This document shows positions 42,820 through 55,040 of a stretch of 64,000 nucleotides of DNA, piece after piece. A model generated the notes under the pieces. That model searched no databases, was not told the DNA's origin, and saw only the letters and a list, made by a program, of their open reading frames with translations. The translations under genes and the position numbers were made by a program. The stretch lies in the NCBI RefSeq assembly GCF_016185115.1, contig NZ_JACPOF010000021.1, positions 124,001-188,000 on the forward strand, in the 5' to 3' direction. This DNA comes from Polaromonas sp. (GTDB taxonomy: Bacteria; Pseudomonadota; Gammaproteobacteria; Burkholderiales; Burkholderiaceae_C). Each line of letters opens with the position of its first letter. The stretch's first letter is position 1.

Positions 42820-44451
42820 ATGGGAACAAGGGATTTCGATACACAGCTGCTGTCCGGCGCTGCAGGCTCAGTGCGCCACGATGTTGATGTGCTGGTGATT
42901 GGCGGCGGCCCCGCAGGTGCATGGGCGGCGATCAGCGCGGCATCGACCGGCGCAAAAGTTCTTCTGGCTGACAAGGGTTATTGCGGCACCTCGGGCGCAA
43001 CCGCACCCTCGGGCACAGGCCTGTGGCATGTGTCGCCTGAGGGAGATGCGCGTGAAAAAGCCAAGGACAGCCGCCTCGCCATGGGCGGCCACCTCGCCGA
43101 GCACGCCTGGATGGACCGCGTGCTGGCGCAGACCTGGGCCAATGTCGACAAGCTGACGGAATGGGGCTACCCCTTCCCCGTTGATGAAGATGGCCAGTTG
43201 CGCCGCACGTCATTGCAGGGCCCTGAATACATGCGCCTGATGCGCAAGCAGGTGAAAGCTGCGGGCGCCCGCATCATCGACCACAGCCCTGCGCTGGAGC
43301 TGCTGGTCGATGAACACGGCACCGTCTGCGGCGCGACCGGCGTCAATCGCCAGACCGGCGACACCTGGGTGGCGCATGCCGGTGCGGTGGTGATCGCCAC
43401 CGGCGGCTGCGCATTTTTGAGCCGCGCGCTGGGTTGCAATGTGCTGACCGGCGACGGCCACCTGATGGCTGCAGAAGTCGGTGCAGAGCTGTCGGGTATG
43501 GAATTCTCCAACGCTTACGGGCTGGGCCCGGCGTTCTCTTCGGTGACCAAATCGCTGTTCTACAACTGGGCGACCTTCTATTACAAGGACGGCTCGCCGA
43601 TTGAAGGCGCGGGTTCGGCGCGCGGGCGCAGCGTGATTGCCAAAACACTGCAGACCCAGCCGGTATTTGCCTGTCTTGATCGCGCCGACGACAACATCAA
43701 GGCCTGGATGCGCACCGCGCAGCCCAACTTTTTTGTATCGTTTGACCGCCAGGGCATCAACCCCTTCACGCAGCACTTCCCGGTCACGCTGCGGCTTGAA
43801 GGCACGGTACGCGGCACGGGCGGCCTGCATGTGGTGAGCGAGGATTGCTCGACCACAGTGCCGGGCCTGTACGCGGCAGGTGATGCCGCGACGCGCGAGC
43901 TGATCTGCGGCGGCTTCACAGGCGGCGGCAGCCACAACGCGGCCTGGGCGCTGTCATCGGGCTTCTGGGCCGGCGCCGGCGCTGCCGCATTTGGCCGCGA
44001 TGCACGCAGCGGTGCCGCACGCATCGCCCTTCGCGCGGGCGGTGTGGCCCTGCAGGGCCGGGGCAGCCATGCACCCGACAGCGCAGAGGTCATTCGCGCC
44101 GTGCAGGCCGAGGTCTTCCCGTATGAACGCAATTGGTACCGGCGTGGTGATGTGCTTGAAGACTCGCTGCAGCGGCTCGATGCCTTGTGGGAACAGTTGC
44201 GCAGCGGTGCACCGGCTGCCAGCGCGCAGGAGGCCGTGCGTGCGCGTGAGGCGGCCGCCATGCTGGCGACCTCACGCTGGATGTACCGCAGCGCGCTGCA
44301 GCGCACCGAAACCCGCGGCATGCACCGCCGCAAGGAGCACACGGCAGTCGACCCGCTGCAGCAGCACAGGCTGGTCAGCGGCGGGCTGGATGAAGTCTGG
44401 GTGCGCAGGCAGGCCGTGAACTCAATCACCCCAACGGAGGCCGCGGCATGA
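42820..44451 (+). CDS. FAD-dependent oxidoreductase (fumarate reductase/AprA type)
   Basis: This 543-residue flavoprotein has an N-terminal Rossmann FAD site (VLVIGGGPAGAWAAISAAS), the succinate-dehydrogenase-type GTSGATAPSG region, and the closing FAD motif GLYAAGDAATRELICGGFTGGGSHN. This is the layout of fumarate reductase, L-aspartate oxidase and adenylylsulfate reductase alpha subunits. Its stop overlaps the ferredoxin gene by four bases (ATGA), so the two form an electron-transfer pair. GGAGTG precedes the start. With the sulfonate-type binding protein downstream, a role in organosulfur metabolism is possible but unproven. Confidence 0.9.
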   Translation: MGTRDFDTQLLSGAAGSVRHDVDVLVIGGGPAGAWAAISAASTGAKVLLADKGYCGTSGATAPSGTGLWHVSPEGDAREKAKDSRLAMGGHLAEHAWMDRVLAQTWANVDKLTEWGYPFPVDEDGQLRRTSLQGPEYMRLMRKQVKAAGARIIDHSPALELLVDEHGTVCGATGVNRQTGDTWVAHAGAVVIATGGCAFLSRALGCNVLTGDGHLMAAEVGAELSGMEFSNAYGLGPAFSSVTKSLFYNWATFYYKDGSPIEGAGSARGRSVIAKTLQTQPVFACLDRADDNIKAWMRTAQPNFFVSFDRQGINPFTQHFPVTLRLEGTVRGTGGLHVVSEDCSTTVPGLYAAGDAATRELICGGFTGGGSHNAAWALSSGFWAGAGAAAFGRDARSGAARIALRAGGVALQGRGSHAPDSAEVIRAVQAEVFPYERNWYRRGDVLEDSLQRLDALWEQLRSGAPAASAQEAVRAREAAAMLATSRWMYRSALQRTETRGMHRRKEHTAVDPLQQHRLVSGGLDEVWVRRQAVNSITPTEAAA

Positions 44452-44777
44452 TTGAAATCGTGAGTGCCGAACGCTGCACGGCCTGCAACATCTGCGTGAC
44501 CGCCTGCCCCACCAACGTATTTGACATGGTGCCGGGCAAGCCGCCGGTGATTGCCCGCCAGGACGATTGCCAGACCTGCTTCATGTGTGAGCTGTATTGC
44601 CCGGAAGACGCGCTTTATGTGGCGCCGATTGCCGACCATGCCTTCCAGGTTGAGGAGCACGAGGGCGACACCCGTGCACTGATGGGCAGTTATCGCAACG
44701 CCATAGGCTGGGGCAAGGGCCGCACACCCACCGCACGTATTGATGCGAGTTTTGAACTGCTCAAACGCGCGCATTGA
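44448..44777 (+). CDS. Two-cluster 4Fe-4S ferredoxin subunit
   Basis: This 109-residue protein has two cysteine clusters, CTACNICVTACP at residues 10-21 and CQTCFMCELYCP near 41-52, for two [4Fe-4S] centres, then a C-terminal tail. It overlaps the flavoprotein by four bases and would accept or donate electrons to it, as AprB does for AprA. It lacks the longer tail of AprB. The binding-protein gene follows 61 bases downstream. Confidence 0.92.
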   Translation: MIEIVSAERCTACNICVTACPTNVFDMVPGKPPVIARQDDCQTCFMCELYCPEDALYVAPIADHAFQVEEHEGDTRALMGSYRNAIGWGKGRTPTARIDASFELLKRAH

Positions 44778-44838
44778 TTGCCCGGTTTAAACCACCGACC
44801 ACCTTGAACAAATACAAATAGACAGACAGAACCCGAAC

Positions 44839-45849
44839 ATGAGCACCGCTAAAACAAATTTCCCCTCCCCTATGGTTTCAACCCGGCGCCGCCTGCTGGG
44901 TTCCGCTGCGGCAGCCGCCGCAACGCTGGCCCTGCCGGGCATTCTTCTCGCACAGACGCCTGCGCCAGCGGGCAATGTGCTGCGCCTGGGGTTTATCGGC
45001 CCCGGCAAAAAACCGTCGTCGGCCACCGGCTGGGCCCTGCAGCAGGGCAATTTGCAGCGTGAGCTTGCGCCGCTGGGTTTTACTGGCGTAGTGACGCGTG
45101 TCTTCCCGAATGGGCCTGACCTTAATGAAGCCTTTGTCGCCGGTCATCTGGATGTTGGCATTTACGGAGACACGCCCGCCGTGGTGGCGCGCGCCCAGGG
45201 TTTTGAGGGCGGCCTGCTGGGTTTTGACAACATCGGCCTGAATGCCTGGCTGCTCACGCCGCGTGACGGCGTCAAGTCAGTCAGGGAGCTGGAAGGCAAA
45301 ACCATTGGCGTGGCGCTGGGCTCCTACATGCACCGCTACGTGCTGGGCTTGCTGAAAGAAAATGGGCTGCAGAAAAAGGTCAAGGTCGTGCACATGCTCC
45401 CGCGCGACGGCGAACCCGCGCTTGAGAAAGGCGCTGTGGCCGCCTTTGCCGCCCCCATCAACACGGGGCCAACCCTGGCGGCCCGCGGCTATCCGGTGAT
45501 TGACGAAGCCGCAAAACACCCAACCCTGCGCGGCACCCAGGTCATCATCACTTCGCCAAAGCTGGTGGCCACTTCGCCCGGACTGCCCGCCGCCTGGGCG
45601 CGTGCCCGCACCCGTGCGCTTCAGGAGGTCCGCAAGGACACCGAGGCCTATTACGCCTTTCATGCGGAAGCCAGCGGCTTCCCGGTAGCGGCGGTGAAGG
45701 CGTCGTTCCCGATCTCGCAGTTCCCCGACACCGCCTATCCGGCGGAAGGTGTGGCGCTGATCGAGGAGGTCAAACGCTTTCTGCTGGCTGAAAACCTGAT
45801 CCGCAAGGACTTCAAGGTGGCCGACTGGACTGTGGCGGGCGCTGCCTGA
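44839..45849 (+). CDS. ABC-type solute-binding protein, SsuA/NrtA-like, Tat-exported
   Basis: This 336-residue periplasmic binding protein has a twin-arginine signal (STRRRLLGSAAAAAATLALPG) and the NMT1/SsuA-type pattern LRLGFIGPGKKPSSATGWAL, GHLDVGIYGDTPAVVARAQGF and LEGKTIGVALGSYMHRYVL. Relatives bind aliphatic sulfonates, nitrate or taurine. It follows the flavoprotein-ferredoxin pair on the same strand, but no ABC permease or ATPase is in the window. It may serve a transporter elsewhere or act as a sensor for the pair. The ligand is unproven. Confidence 0.88.
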   Translation: MSTAKTNFPSPMVSTRRRLLGSAAAAAATLALPGILLAQTPAPAGNVLRLGFIGPGKKPSSATGWALQQGNLQRELAPLGFTGVVTRVFPNGPDLNEAFVAGHLDVGIYGDTPAVVARAQGFEGGLLGFDNIGLNAWLLTPRDGVKSVRELEGKTIGVALGSYMHRYVLGLLKENGLQKKVKVVHMLPRDGEPALEKGAVAAFAAPINTGPTLAARGYPVIDEAAKHPTLRGTQVIITSPKLVATSPGLPAAWARARTRALQEVRKDTEAYYAFHAEASGFPVAAVKASFPISQFPDTAYPAEGVALIEEVKRFLLAENLIRKDFKVADWTVAGAA

Positions 45850-45887
45850 GTGAGTTCTGCTCGCCCTGGAACTGAAAGTTGCTATCA

Positions 45888-45964
45888 ATTTAGTAACTGC
45901 TCACGCACGTATTTATTGGCCTGCAGCCGTTTTAATGCCCTAAAACAGGCTTTTTTTGGCCTTT
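45888..45964 (+). repeat. Dispersed element, single copy
   Basis: This 77-base stretch starts gttgctatcaatttagtaac, then ctgctcacgcacgtatttattggcctgcagcc, and matches the two facing copies at 23574-23653 and 23805-23883 at most positions. It lies after the binding-protein gene in the convergent gap. Confidence 0.7.
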
Positions 45965-46004
45965 TGGGCACCTCAAAACCGGTTTAAACCGCCTGAGACG
46001 GCCA

Positions 46005-46059
46005 AATGTTAATACCCATATTAACTTTTGACCAAATTGTTAATATGGAAGTTAACATT
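46005..46059. repeat. AT-rich inverted repeat in convergent gap
   Basis: Two 21-base arms (46005-46025 and 46039-46059) match in all but three positions (gttaat...attaac type) around a 13-base loop. It lies 33 bases before the end of the reverse-strand 7TM protein gene. Either a terminator or a protein site could be meant; the arms are AT-rich and lack a T run. Confidence 0.6.
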
Positions 46060-46091
46060 CGGGTCCAAACACCCGCCACAGGCCGGGAAGC

Positions 46092-47885
46092 CTAAAAACG
46101 AACCTGGCGTATCGCCTTGCCCGAGCCGTCATCCATGGTCTTGACGGTTTGCAGCATGTCCGCCAGCCGGTTTTCGGCCTTGCCGCCCGCCGCGGATGTA
46201 CCCCGCCCCATGTGGCCGACCGCAATATGAAACATCAGCGGTTCGGCATCCGGCAACTGGCGTGAGGGCCGGAGTCCGCTGGCCAGGATCTTTGTGGCAA
46301 CGTCGTTGGCCGAGTCGGGGTCAACCGGGCCCTCCATCAGCAATGCGAACTGGGCGTCGCCCACGCGGGCCAGCGTATCCGTGGCGTGCGCGATGCCCTG
46401 TATGCATGAGGCCGCCATGACCATGGCGCGGTCGGCGGTTTCCCGGCCGTGCTGTTTCTGCAACCCGGCCAGGTTGGCGAGGTTGATCACCAGCAGCGCA
46501 AACGGCAGCTGGTAACGCTCCCCCGTAGCCAGCGACTTGCGCAACTTGGCTGTCAGCACCTTCGCACCATAAAGGCCCGTCAACGGGTCGGTGTTGCGCA
46601 GCGCCGTGGTGCGCGCGCTGAGGTTGCGGCTCTGGGAAACACGCCGCCAGAGCCCGTAGAACAGGATGGGCGACCCCACCATCGCAGCCAGGATACGGCT
46701 GCCATCGGCCCAGAAGCCGGAAGAAATTGCGCCCAGGTTTCTGGCCAGAAGGATGAGCGCCGTCAGCAGAAGCGGCGAAAAACCCAGCGCCACCCAGCGT
46801 GTGTCGCGGTCACGTTCGTAAAGGCCTATGCCTATGCCAACCAGAAGTGCCGCCACCGCGGCGCCGACGGCAATGTTGAGCAGGATAAAACTGGCGTGGG
46901 TTGAATAAACGAGATCTGCGACGCCCGCCAGCGGCATGGCGTATATCAGGCCCAGCATGACAAGGTCAAAGTACCGGGAGTAACGCATCGGCGTGCAGAC
47001 CGCGCGTGCAAACCACAGGGAGATCGATGCGCTGCACAGATTGAACATCACTGCGCCTGCATCGTTGAGCTGGGGTGACTGTGGCCAGGCGTACAGGCCG
47101 GCAAGCCCGCTGGAGACCGCCTGCGCACAGGCAAACAGCAGCATTTGCAGCGCCAGCAGTCCGAATGCCAGATCGCGGTAACTTGCCGCGTTAAAGGCGG
47201 CAAGCGCCACCATCACCGCGACAAAGCCGAAATAAATGCCCAGCAACATCTGCTCGTTCTGGCGGCTTTCAATGTATTCGGCGTCGCTCAGGATCTGCGG
47301 CGGCACCGAGTAGGGCATGCGCAGCTGCCTGACCTGTATGTAATAACGCACGGTCTGCCGGGTGTCGGCGGCGAGCTCGAAGACGGGGTAGCGTCCGCGC
47401 TGCGACCAGACGCTGCGCGGCAGATGATCGCCCGCCTGCTGCACCACCCACTGGCCGGACAGGTTGCGGTAATACAGCGTCGCCTCGTCCAGCGTTGGCA
47501 TGGGAATCGCCAGCCGCCAGCGCGCAGCAGGGCTGGCAATGCTGGCATCAAAGCGCATCCAGAGGGAACTGCCGCCCAGAACCAAAGGCAGCCTTTTGTC
47601 CAGCGGCTTGAATACGCCTGCATCCTGGAGCTCGATCTGGTCGATGGTGAAGCTGTTGCTGCCGTCAACCAGGAATTCAAGCGGTGGATCAATGCGGACA
47701 GCCTGGCTCTCGGCGTCCAGTGCGACGGACTTCAGTTGCGCTGCGGCAGGCTGCGCGATAAGCAGGGTCGCCAGCGCGATCAGGCACCACAGGCCCCGAC
47801 AGGCGTCAGCCAGCCTCGACGAGCGGGTGTCTGACCGGTGTTTGGGGTGATGATGCATTTTTTGATTTTGCAGCAAGCCAGCCAT
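46092..47885 (-). CDS. 7TM-DISM membrane protein with degenerate GGDEF domain
   Basis: This 597-residue protein has a signal peptide, a 7TMR-DISM extracellular domain (about residues 50-190), seven membrane helices (about 205-400) and a C-terminal GGDEF-type domain. The signature position reads RVGDAQFALLM, so the GGDEF core is VGDAQ and cyclase activity is doubtful; TDPLTGLYGAKVL marks the start of the domain. It may instead bind GTP or partner another cyclase. ATG at 47885 is used; GTG at 47894 and ATG at 47858 are alternatives. Confidence 0.82.
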   Translation of the reverse strand: MAGLLQNQKMHHHPKHRSDTRSSRLADACRGLWCLIALATLLIAQPAAAQLKSVALDAESQAVRIDPPLEFLVDGSNSFTIDQIELQDAGVFKPLDKRLPLVLGGSSLWMRFDASIASPAARWRLAIPMPTLDEATLYYRNLSGQWVVQQAGDHLPRSVWSQRGRYPVFELAADTRQTVRYYIQVRQLRMPYSVPPQILSDAEYIESRQNEQMLLGIYFGFVAVMVALAAFNAASYRDLAFGLLALQMLLFACAQAVSSGLAGLYAWPQSPQLNDAGAVMFNLCSASISLWFARAVCTPMRYSRYFDLVMLGLIYAMPLAGVADLVYSTHASFILLNIAVGAAVAALLVGIGIGLYERDRDTRWVALGFSPLLLTALILLARNLGAISSGFWADGSRILAAMVGSPILFYGLWRRVSQSRNLSARTTALRNTDPLTGLYGAKVLTAKLRKSLATGERYQLPFALLVINLANLAGLQKQHGRETADRAMVMAASCIQGIAHATDTLARVGDAQFALLMEGPVDPDSANDVATKILASGLRPSRQLPDAEPLMFHIAVGHMGRGTSAAGGKAENRLADMLQTVKTMDDGSGKAIRQVRF

Positions 47886-47947
47886 TTGAACCACCCTGTT
47901 CCCGGACTATCAGGGTTAACAGTCGCAGGCCGGCGGGCTGCCGGACA

Positions 47948-49828
47948 TCAGGCGGCCGCGCATACACGCAGAACTTCTGCGCCATAAGCTTCCAGCTTTT
48001 TGACGCCCATGCCGGCAATGCCTTCAAGTTCGTCCATGCTGGTGGGCGCGCGCTCGGCCAGCGCCCGCAGCGTCGAGTCGTGAAAAATCACAAACGCCGG
48101 CAGGTTGTGTTCGCGCGCCACTTCGGCGCGCCAGGCCTTGAGCCGGCCCAACCGCTCCAGCGCACCAGCGTTGAGGGCGGCCTCGGCCATGCCCTTGACC
48201 GATGTTTTGGTCGCTTTTTTCCCTCGGCTGGTTTTTTCCGCGGCCAGCTGTTCGCGCAACATGACAGCGGTCTCGCCCTTGAGCACCTGCCGCGCATCCG
48301 GCATCAGCTGCAGGGTGTTGAAAGCGTCGACATCTACACGCACCATGTTTTTGGCAATCAGCTGGCGCAACACGGCGCGCCACTGCGCTTCGCCGAGGTC
48401 TGCGCCTATGCCAAAGGTGCTGAGCTTGTCGTGCTGGTACTGCACGACCTTTTCAGTCGGCTTGCCGCGCAGGATGTCCATCAGGTGGCCGGCGCCGAAG
48501 TTGATGCCGCTGGCCTGCTGCACGCGGTAGATGCAGCTCAACATCTTGCGGGCGGGCTCGGTGGCGTCCCAGACCGCAGGCGGGTTGAGACAGTTATCGC
48601 AGTTACCGCAAGGCTGGCTGTCTTCACCAAAATAATGCAGCAGGCTGACGCGCCGGCAGCGTGTGTCTTCGGCCAGGCTGAGCAGTGCATCGAGCTTGCC
48701 GCGCATCACCACCTTGAACTCTTCGCTGGCCGCCTCGCTGGTGTCTATCATGCGGCGCTGGTTGACGACATCCTGCAGGCCATAGGTCATCCAGGCGTCA
48801 GAAGGCAGGCCATCGCGGCCGGCGCGACCTGTTTCCTGGTAATAGCCTTCGATGTTTTTGGGCATGTCCAGGTGGGCGACAAAACGCACGTCGGGTTTGT
48901 CTATGCCCATGCCGAAGGCGATCGTCGCCACCATCACCATGCCGTCTTCGCGCAAAAAGCGGTCCTGCCGCTGCTGGCGCAGGGCGCTGTCCAGGCCTGC
49001 GTGATAGGCCATGGCCTTGATGCCTGCGTCCTGCAGGGTGTCGGCGATTTCTTCAACCCGCTTGCGCGACTGGCAATAGACAATCCCGGCCTCACCCGCA
49101 TGTTCGCTTTCAATGAAGCGCAGCAGCTGTCTGGTGCCGTCGGTCTTCTCGACGATGGTGTAGCGGATGTTCGGCCTGTCAAAGCTGCTGACAAAATGCC
49201 GGGCGTCTTCGAGCTTGAGGCGCTCGACCATGTCCTGGCGGGTCAGTGCATCTGCAGTGGCGGTGAGCGCCATGCGCGGCACATCGGGAAAGATTTCATG
49301 CAGCAGGCTGAGTGAGCGGTATTCAGGGCGGAAATCATGGCCCCACTGGCTCACGCAATGTGCTTCATCAATCGCAAACAGGCTGAGCTTGCCGCGTTCA
49401 TGCAGCGAACGCAGCAGGTCTTTCATGCGCGGCGTGTTCAGGCGCTCCGGCGCGGCATAGACCAGTGTCAGTTCGCCGCGCAGCATCTGCTTTTCAAGCG
49501 CACTGCTTTCCTCGAAACCCTGCGTCGAATTGAGGAACGCCGCCGACACGCCGGCCTCGTGCAGGGCGCCGACCTGGTCGTGCATGAGCGCAATCAGCGG
49601 CGAGATCACGATGGTCACGCCATGACCGGCGTTCTGGCGCGCAATCGCGGGTATCTGGTAGCACAGCGATTTGCCGCCGCCGGTCGGCATCAGCACCAGC
49701 GCGTCGCCGCCTGCAATCACATGGTCGACGATGGCCCGCTGCGGCCCGCGAAACTCGCTGTAGCCGAAGACTTCACCGAGGATGTCCAGCGGCGTGGGAA
49801 TGAGGGTGATGGCGGACTGATCTGACAA
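47948..49828 (-). CDS. recQ: ATP-dependent DNA helicase RecQ
   Basis: This 626-residue helicase has the full RecQ set: Walker [34 protein letters not shown], a second RecA-like domain with [12 protein letters not shown], a zinc-binding cysteine set in [12 protein letters not shown]...CGNCDNC, and an HRDC domain at the C-terminus. It unwinds branched DNA in recombination and repair. Length is normal. It ends 62 bases before the 7TM gene and starts eight bases before the rhodanese stop, all on one strand. Confidence 0.97.
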   Translation of the reverse strand: MSDQSAITLIPTPLDILGEVFGYSEFRGPQRAIVDHVIAGGDALVLMPTGGGKSLCYQIPAIARQNAGHGVTIVISPLIALMHDQVGALHEAGVSAAFLNSTQGFEESSALEKQMLRGELTLVYAAPERLNTPRMKDLLRSLHERGKLSLFAIDEAHCVSQWGHDFRPEYRSLSLLHEIFPDVPRMALTATADALTRQDMVERLKLEDARHFVSSFDRPNIRYTIVEKTDGTRQLLRFIESEHAGEAGIVYCQSRKRVEEIADTLQDAGIKAMAYHAGLDSALRQQRQDRFLREDGMVMVATIAFGMGIDKPDVRFVAHLDMPKNIEGYYQETGRAGRDGLPSDAWMTYGLQDVVNQRRMIDTSEAASEEFKVVMRGKLDALLSLAEDTRCRRVSLLHYFGEDSQPCGNCDNCLNPPAVWDATEPARKMLSCIYRVQQASGINFGAGHLMDILRGKPTEKVVQYQHDKLSTFGIGADLGEAQWRAVLRQLIAKNMVRVDVDAFNTLQLMPDARQVLKGETAVMLREQLAAEKTSRGKKATKTSVKGMAEAALNAGALERLGRLKAWRAEVAREHNLPAFVIFHDSTLRALAERAPTSMDELEGIAGMGVKKLEAYGAEVLRVCAAA

Positions 49829-49836
49829 GGCGCGGC

Positions 49837-50229
49837 TTACATCTGTTCCCAGGGCAGGCCGTCGAAGCGCCAGCCCGAGATGGTCGAGCGGCGAAACGCT
49901 TCGTCAAGTTCGCCTTCAAAACCATGCACCACGTGCTGTACATCGGTAAACCCGGCGGCTTCCAGCGCCTTGCCCGCATCGCGTGTACGCTGGCCGGAAC
50001 GGCAGATCAACAGCACCGGCTGGTCCTTGCCGCTGCCTTCGCGCAAGACGGCCTCCGCAAACTTCTGGGCGTCCGGTTGCAGGTCGGGGTATTCATACCA
50101 GGGTACGTTGACCACATTGGGTGGCCGGCCAACATACAGCGACTCGATTTCCATGCGTACATCGACAAACAGGCTGTTGGTGTGGGACTGGAGCCAGTCC
50201 CAGGCTTCTTTGGGTTGCAGGTTTTTCAT
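49837..50229 (-). CDS. Rhodanese-like sulfurtransferase
   Basis: This 130-residue single-domain rhodanese has the catalytic Cys76 in [15 protein letters not shown], a complete active-site loop, and an N-terminal [29 protein letters not shown]. It would transfer sulfane sulfur. It is divergent from the first metH gene and shares its 61-base upstream gap. It precedes recQ on the reverse strand, so the two may be co-transcribed. Confidence 0.94.
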   Translation of the reverse strand: MKNLQPKEAWDWLQSHTNSLFVDVRMEIESLYVGRPPNVVNVPWYEYPDLQPDAQKFAEAVLREGSGKDQPVLLICRSGQRTRDAGKALEAAGFTDVQHVVHGFEGELDEAFRRSTISGWRFDGLPWEQM

Positions 50230-50290
50230 GGCTTGGGGAGTAAGCCCGTATTGTCATTGAAACCATTGCGTAAATAACAGACCGCCTAAA

Positions 50291-51346
50291 ATGACGGCCA
50301 TGAAGCCCATCACCTATACCCGCGGCCAGCAGCTGCCAGCCATTCTCGAGAAACGCATTGCCATTCTTGATGGCGCGATGGGCACCATGATCCAGCGTTT
50401 CAAGCTCAACGAAGCACAGTACCGTGGTGAACGTTTCAAAAACTTTCACAAGGACGTGAAGGGCAACAACGAGCTGCTCAGCCTGACCCGGCCCGATGTC
50501 ATCCAGGACATTCATGAAGGCTACCTGGCCGCCGGCGCCGACATGATAGAAACCAATACCTTCGGCGCGACCACCGTGGCCCAGGCCGATTACGACATGG
50601 CCGACCTGGCGATTGAGATGAATCTCGAGTCGGCCCGCATTGCCCGCGCCGCATGCGATAAATTCTCGACGCCCGACAAACCGCGTTTTGTGGTCGGCGC
50701 CCTTGGTCCCACGCCCAAGACGGCCAGCATCAGCCCCGACGTGAACGACCCCGGCGCGCGCAACACCAGCTTTGAAGAGTTGCGCAAGGCCTATTACGAA
50801 CAGACCGAGGCGCTGGTCAAGGGCGGCAGCGACGTGCTGCTGGTCGAGACGATTTTCGACACGCTCAATGCCAAGGCCGCATTGTTCGCCATTGACGAGT
50901 ATTTCGACAATACCGGCGAGCGCCTGCCGCTCATCATCAGCGGCACCGTGACAGATGCATCAGGCCGAATCCTGAGCGGCCAGACGGTGACGGCCTTCTG
51001 GCACAGCGTGCGTCACGCACAACCACTGGCCATTGGCCTCAACTGCGCGCTGGGTGCTGCGCTCATGCGTCCCTACATCCAGGAGCTTTCCCGGGTGGCG
51101 GGCGACACCTTCATCAGCTGCTACCCGAACGCCGGTTTGCCCAACCCCATGAGCGATACCGGCTTCGACGAAACGCCGGATGTGACCTCACGCCTGCTGC
51201 ATGAGTTTGCCGCTGAAGGCCTGGTCAATATCGTGGGTGGCTGCTGCGGCACGACGCCTGACCATATCCAGGCGATTGCGAGTGCTGTGGCACCCGTCGC
51301 GCGGCGCCAACTCTCATCCGGCGTTTTCTACCGCGAGGCAGCCTGA
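50291..51346 (+). CDS. metH: Methionine synthase, homocysteine-binding part
   Basis: This 351-residue protein corresponds to the N-terminal homocysteine-binding barrel of cobalamin-dependent methionine synthase. [32 protein letters not shown], and zinc-ligand cysteines in GLNCALGA and [12 protein letters not shown] are present. It stops where the complete enzyme would continue with the folate domain; that part is encoded at 52281, separated by an opposite-strand gene. The starts at 50291 and 50300 are both possible, with no strong ribosome site. The two polypeptides would have to assemble. Confidence 0.95.
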   Translation: MTAMKPITYTRGQQLPAILEKRIAILDGAMGTMIQRFKLNEAQYRGERFKNFHKDVKGNNELLSLTRPDVIQDIHEGYLAAGADMIETNTFGATTVAQADYDMADLAIEMNLESARIARAACDKFSTPDKPRFVVGALGPTPKTASISPDVNDPGARNTSFEELRKAYYEQTEALVKGGSDVLLVETIFDTLNAKAALFAIDEYFDNTGERLPLIISGTVTDASGRILSGQTVTAFWHSVRHAQPLAIGLNCALGAALMRPYIQELSRVAGDTFISCYPNAGLPNPMSDTGFDETPDVTSRLLHEFAAEGLVNIVGGCCGTTPDHIQAIASAVAPVARRQLSSGVFYREAA

Positions 51347-51380
51347 ATTCAAGTCTGAGCGGCCTCTAACGGAGCAGTGT

Positions 51381-51479
51381 CTTCGCAAGTAGAGCCGCGG
51401 AACCGGCTTTGCCGGGCTGCAGGCGAAGCGGCCCCCTCGGGGGGCAGGAAGCTACGCGAAGCGAGCGACCGTGGGGGCT
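51381..51479 (-). repeat. Dispersed post-stop repeat, copy 2
   Basis: This is the inverted second copy of the element at 38710-38812. Its outer end cccccac begins at the stop codon of the reverse-strand cyclic-nucleotide-binding gene. The run gccccctcggggggc and the ccgg...ccgg stem are internal hairpins. It fills nearly the whole 131-base gap after the first metH gene. Confidence 0.8.
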
Positions 51480-52092
51480 ACGTCGGCATTAAATGGTCGA
51501 TTTCCTGCTGCATGGCTTGCACGAGCTGGCTGTACATCTTGAGCTTTTCCGCCGTGTCGCGCAGCCGCTCCGCGATCCGCAGCGACACGGCGAACATCAG
51601 CTTGGCGGCGGTTTTGGGGTCGTTCTCGCCCATTTTTTCAAGCGCTTCGCGCGACAGAACCGCACAGCGCACGTCGGTGCTGGCGGTGCATGAGGCCAGC
51701 CGGGGCTGGCCATCGACCAGGCCCATTTCGCCGATCAGGCTGCCCGGACCGACCACGTTCACGGTAAGGGGGGCGTGTCGGCTCACCACGATGCTCTCCA
51801 CAGTCACTTCGCCTTCGAGCAGCAGAACCATGTAACCGGTATCGGTCCTGTCGCCTTCGTTGATGAATGTGGTTCCCATGGCGATCCTGCGCGGGATCAT
51901 GTAGCTCACCACGGTCAGGGCCTCATCGGGCGAAAGCTGCATGAGCGCAGTGGGCGCTATCAGCAGGCTGGCTGCCAGCTCTGCGGTGCTTGAGCCTTCG
52001 ACGGCCCGCATGCGTTCTTTGGGCCGCATGCGTTCTGGCGCGTCAATCGGTGCGGGCCGGCCTTTGCCAAAAAGCTTGTCGAACATGGTCAT
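51478..52092 (-). CDS. Cyclic-nucleotide-binding-domain protein
   Basis: This 204-residue protein has a Crp-type cyclic-nucleotide-binding fold (about residues 65-160: PRRIAMGTTFINEGDRTDTGYMVLLLEGEVTVE, GPGSLIGEMGLVDGQPRLASC) and a C-terminal helix that could form a coiled coil (RIAERLRDTAEKLKMYSQLVQAMQQ), but no helix-turn-helix. It lies antisense between the two metH genes. It probably senses cAMP or c-di-GMP and regulates by protein contact. ATG at 52092 or 52086 is the start. Confidence 0.9.
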   Translation of the reverse strand: MTMFDKLFGKGRPAPIDAPERMRPKERMRAVEGSSTAELAASLLIAPTALMQLSPDEALTVVSYMIPRRIAMGTTFINEGDRTDTGYMVLLLEGEVTVESIVVSRHAPLTVNVVGPGSLIGEMGLVDGQPRLASCTASTDVRCAVLSREALEKMGENDPKTAAKLMFAVSLRIAERLRDTAEKLKMYSQLVQAMQQEIDHLMPT

Positions 52093-52158
52093 TTTTCGAT
52101 TTTTGGCCTGGGCGTGTGTTCCGGTTGGCGCAAGTGTGCGCAGGCGTTTAAAATGATG

Positions 52159-52250
52159 GTAACCCAAGGAGCGTTGCAGCGAAACCATGATTTCGTCAGG
52201 CTTGGGTTACAGGTTGCGCCAGCCGGTGCCCCTGCAGCAACGACGCTCAC
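52159..52250 (+). ncRNA. S-adenosylhomocysteine (SAH) riboswitch
   Basis: The stretch ends 31 bases before the second metH gene and fits the SAH riboswitch. P1 is a perfect 10-base pair stem (52159-52168 with 52201-52210), P2 is CGAAA/TTTCG at 52180-52184 and 52191-52195, and the conserved AGGAGCG and CAGGCT segments flank them. A third hairpin at 52213-52241 (gttgc/gcaac) is followed by ACGCTC (52243-52248), which pairs with GAGCGT (52169-52174) as the pseudoknot. This class is found before metH and ahcY in betaproteobacteria and turns expression on when SAH accumulates. Confidence 0.88.
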
Positions 52251-52280
52251 CTGAGCGCCCATTAAGCCCCAAGGTGAGTC

Positions 52281-55040
<2,760 letters not shown>

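Noticed and set aside
48080..49315. Forward open frame opposite recQ
   Set aside because: Antisense mirror of a complete RecQ helicase.
50230..50290. SAH or cobalamin riboswitch before the first metH gene
   Set aside because: The 61-base gap is too short and holds none of the conserved segments.
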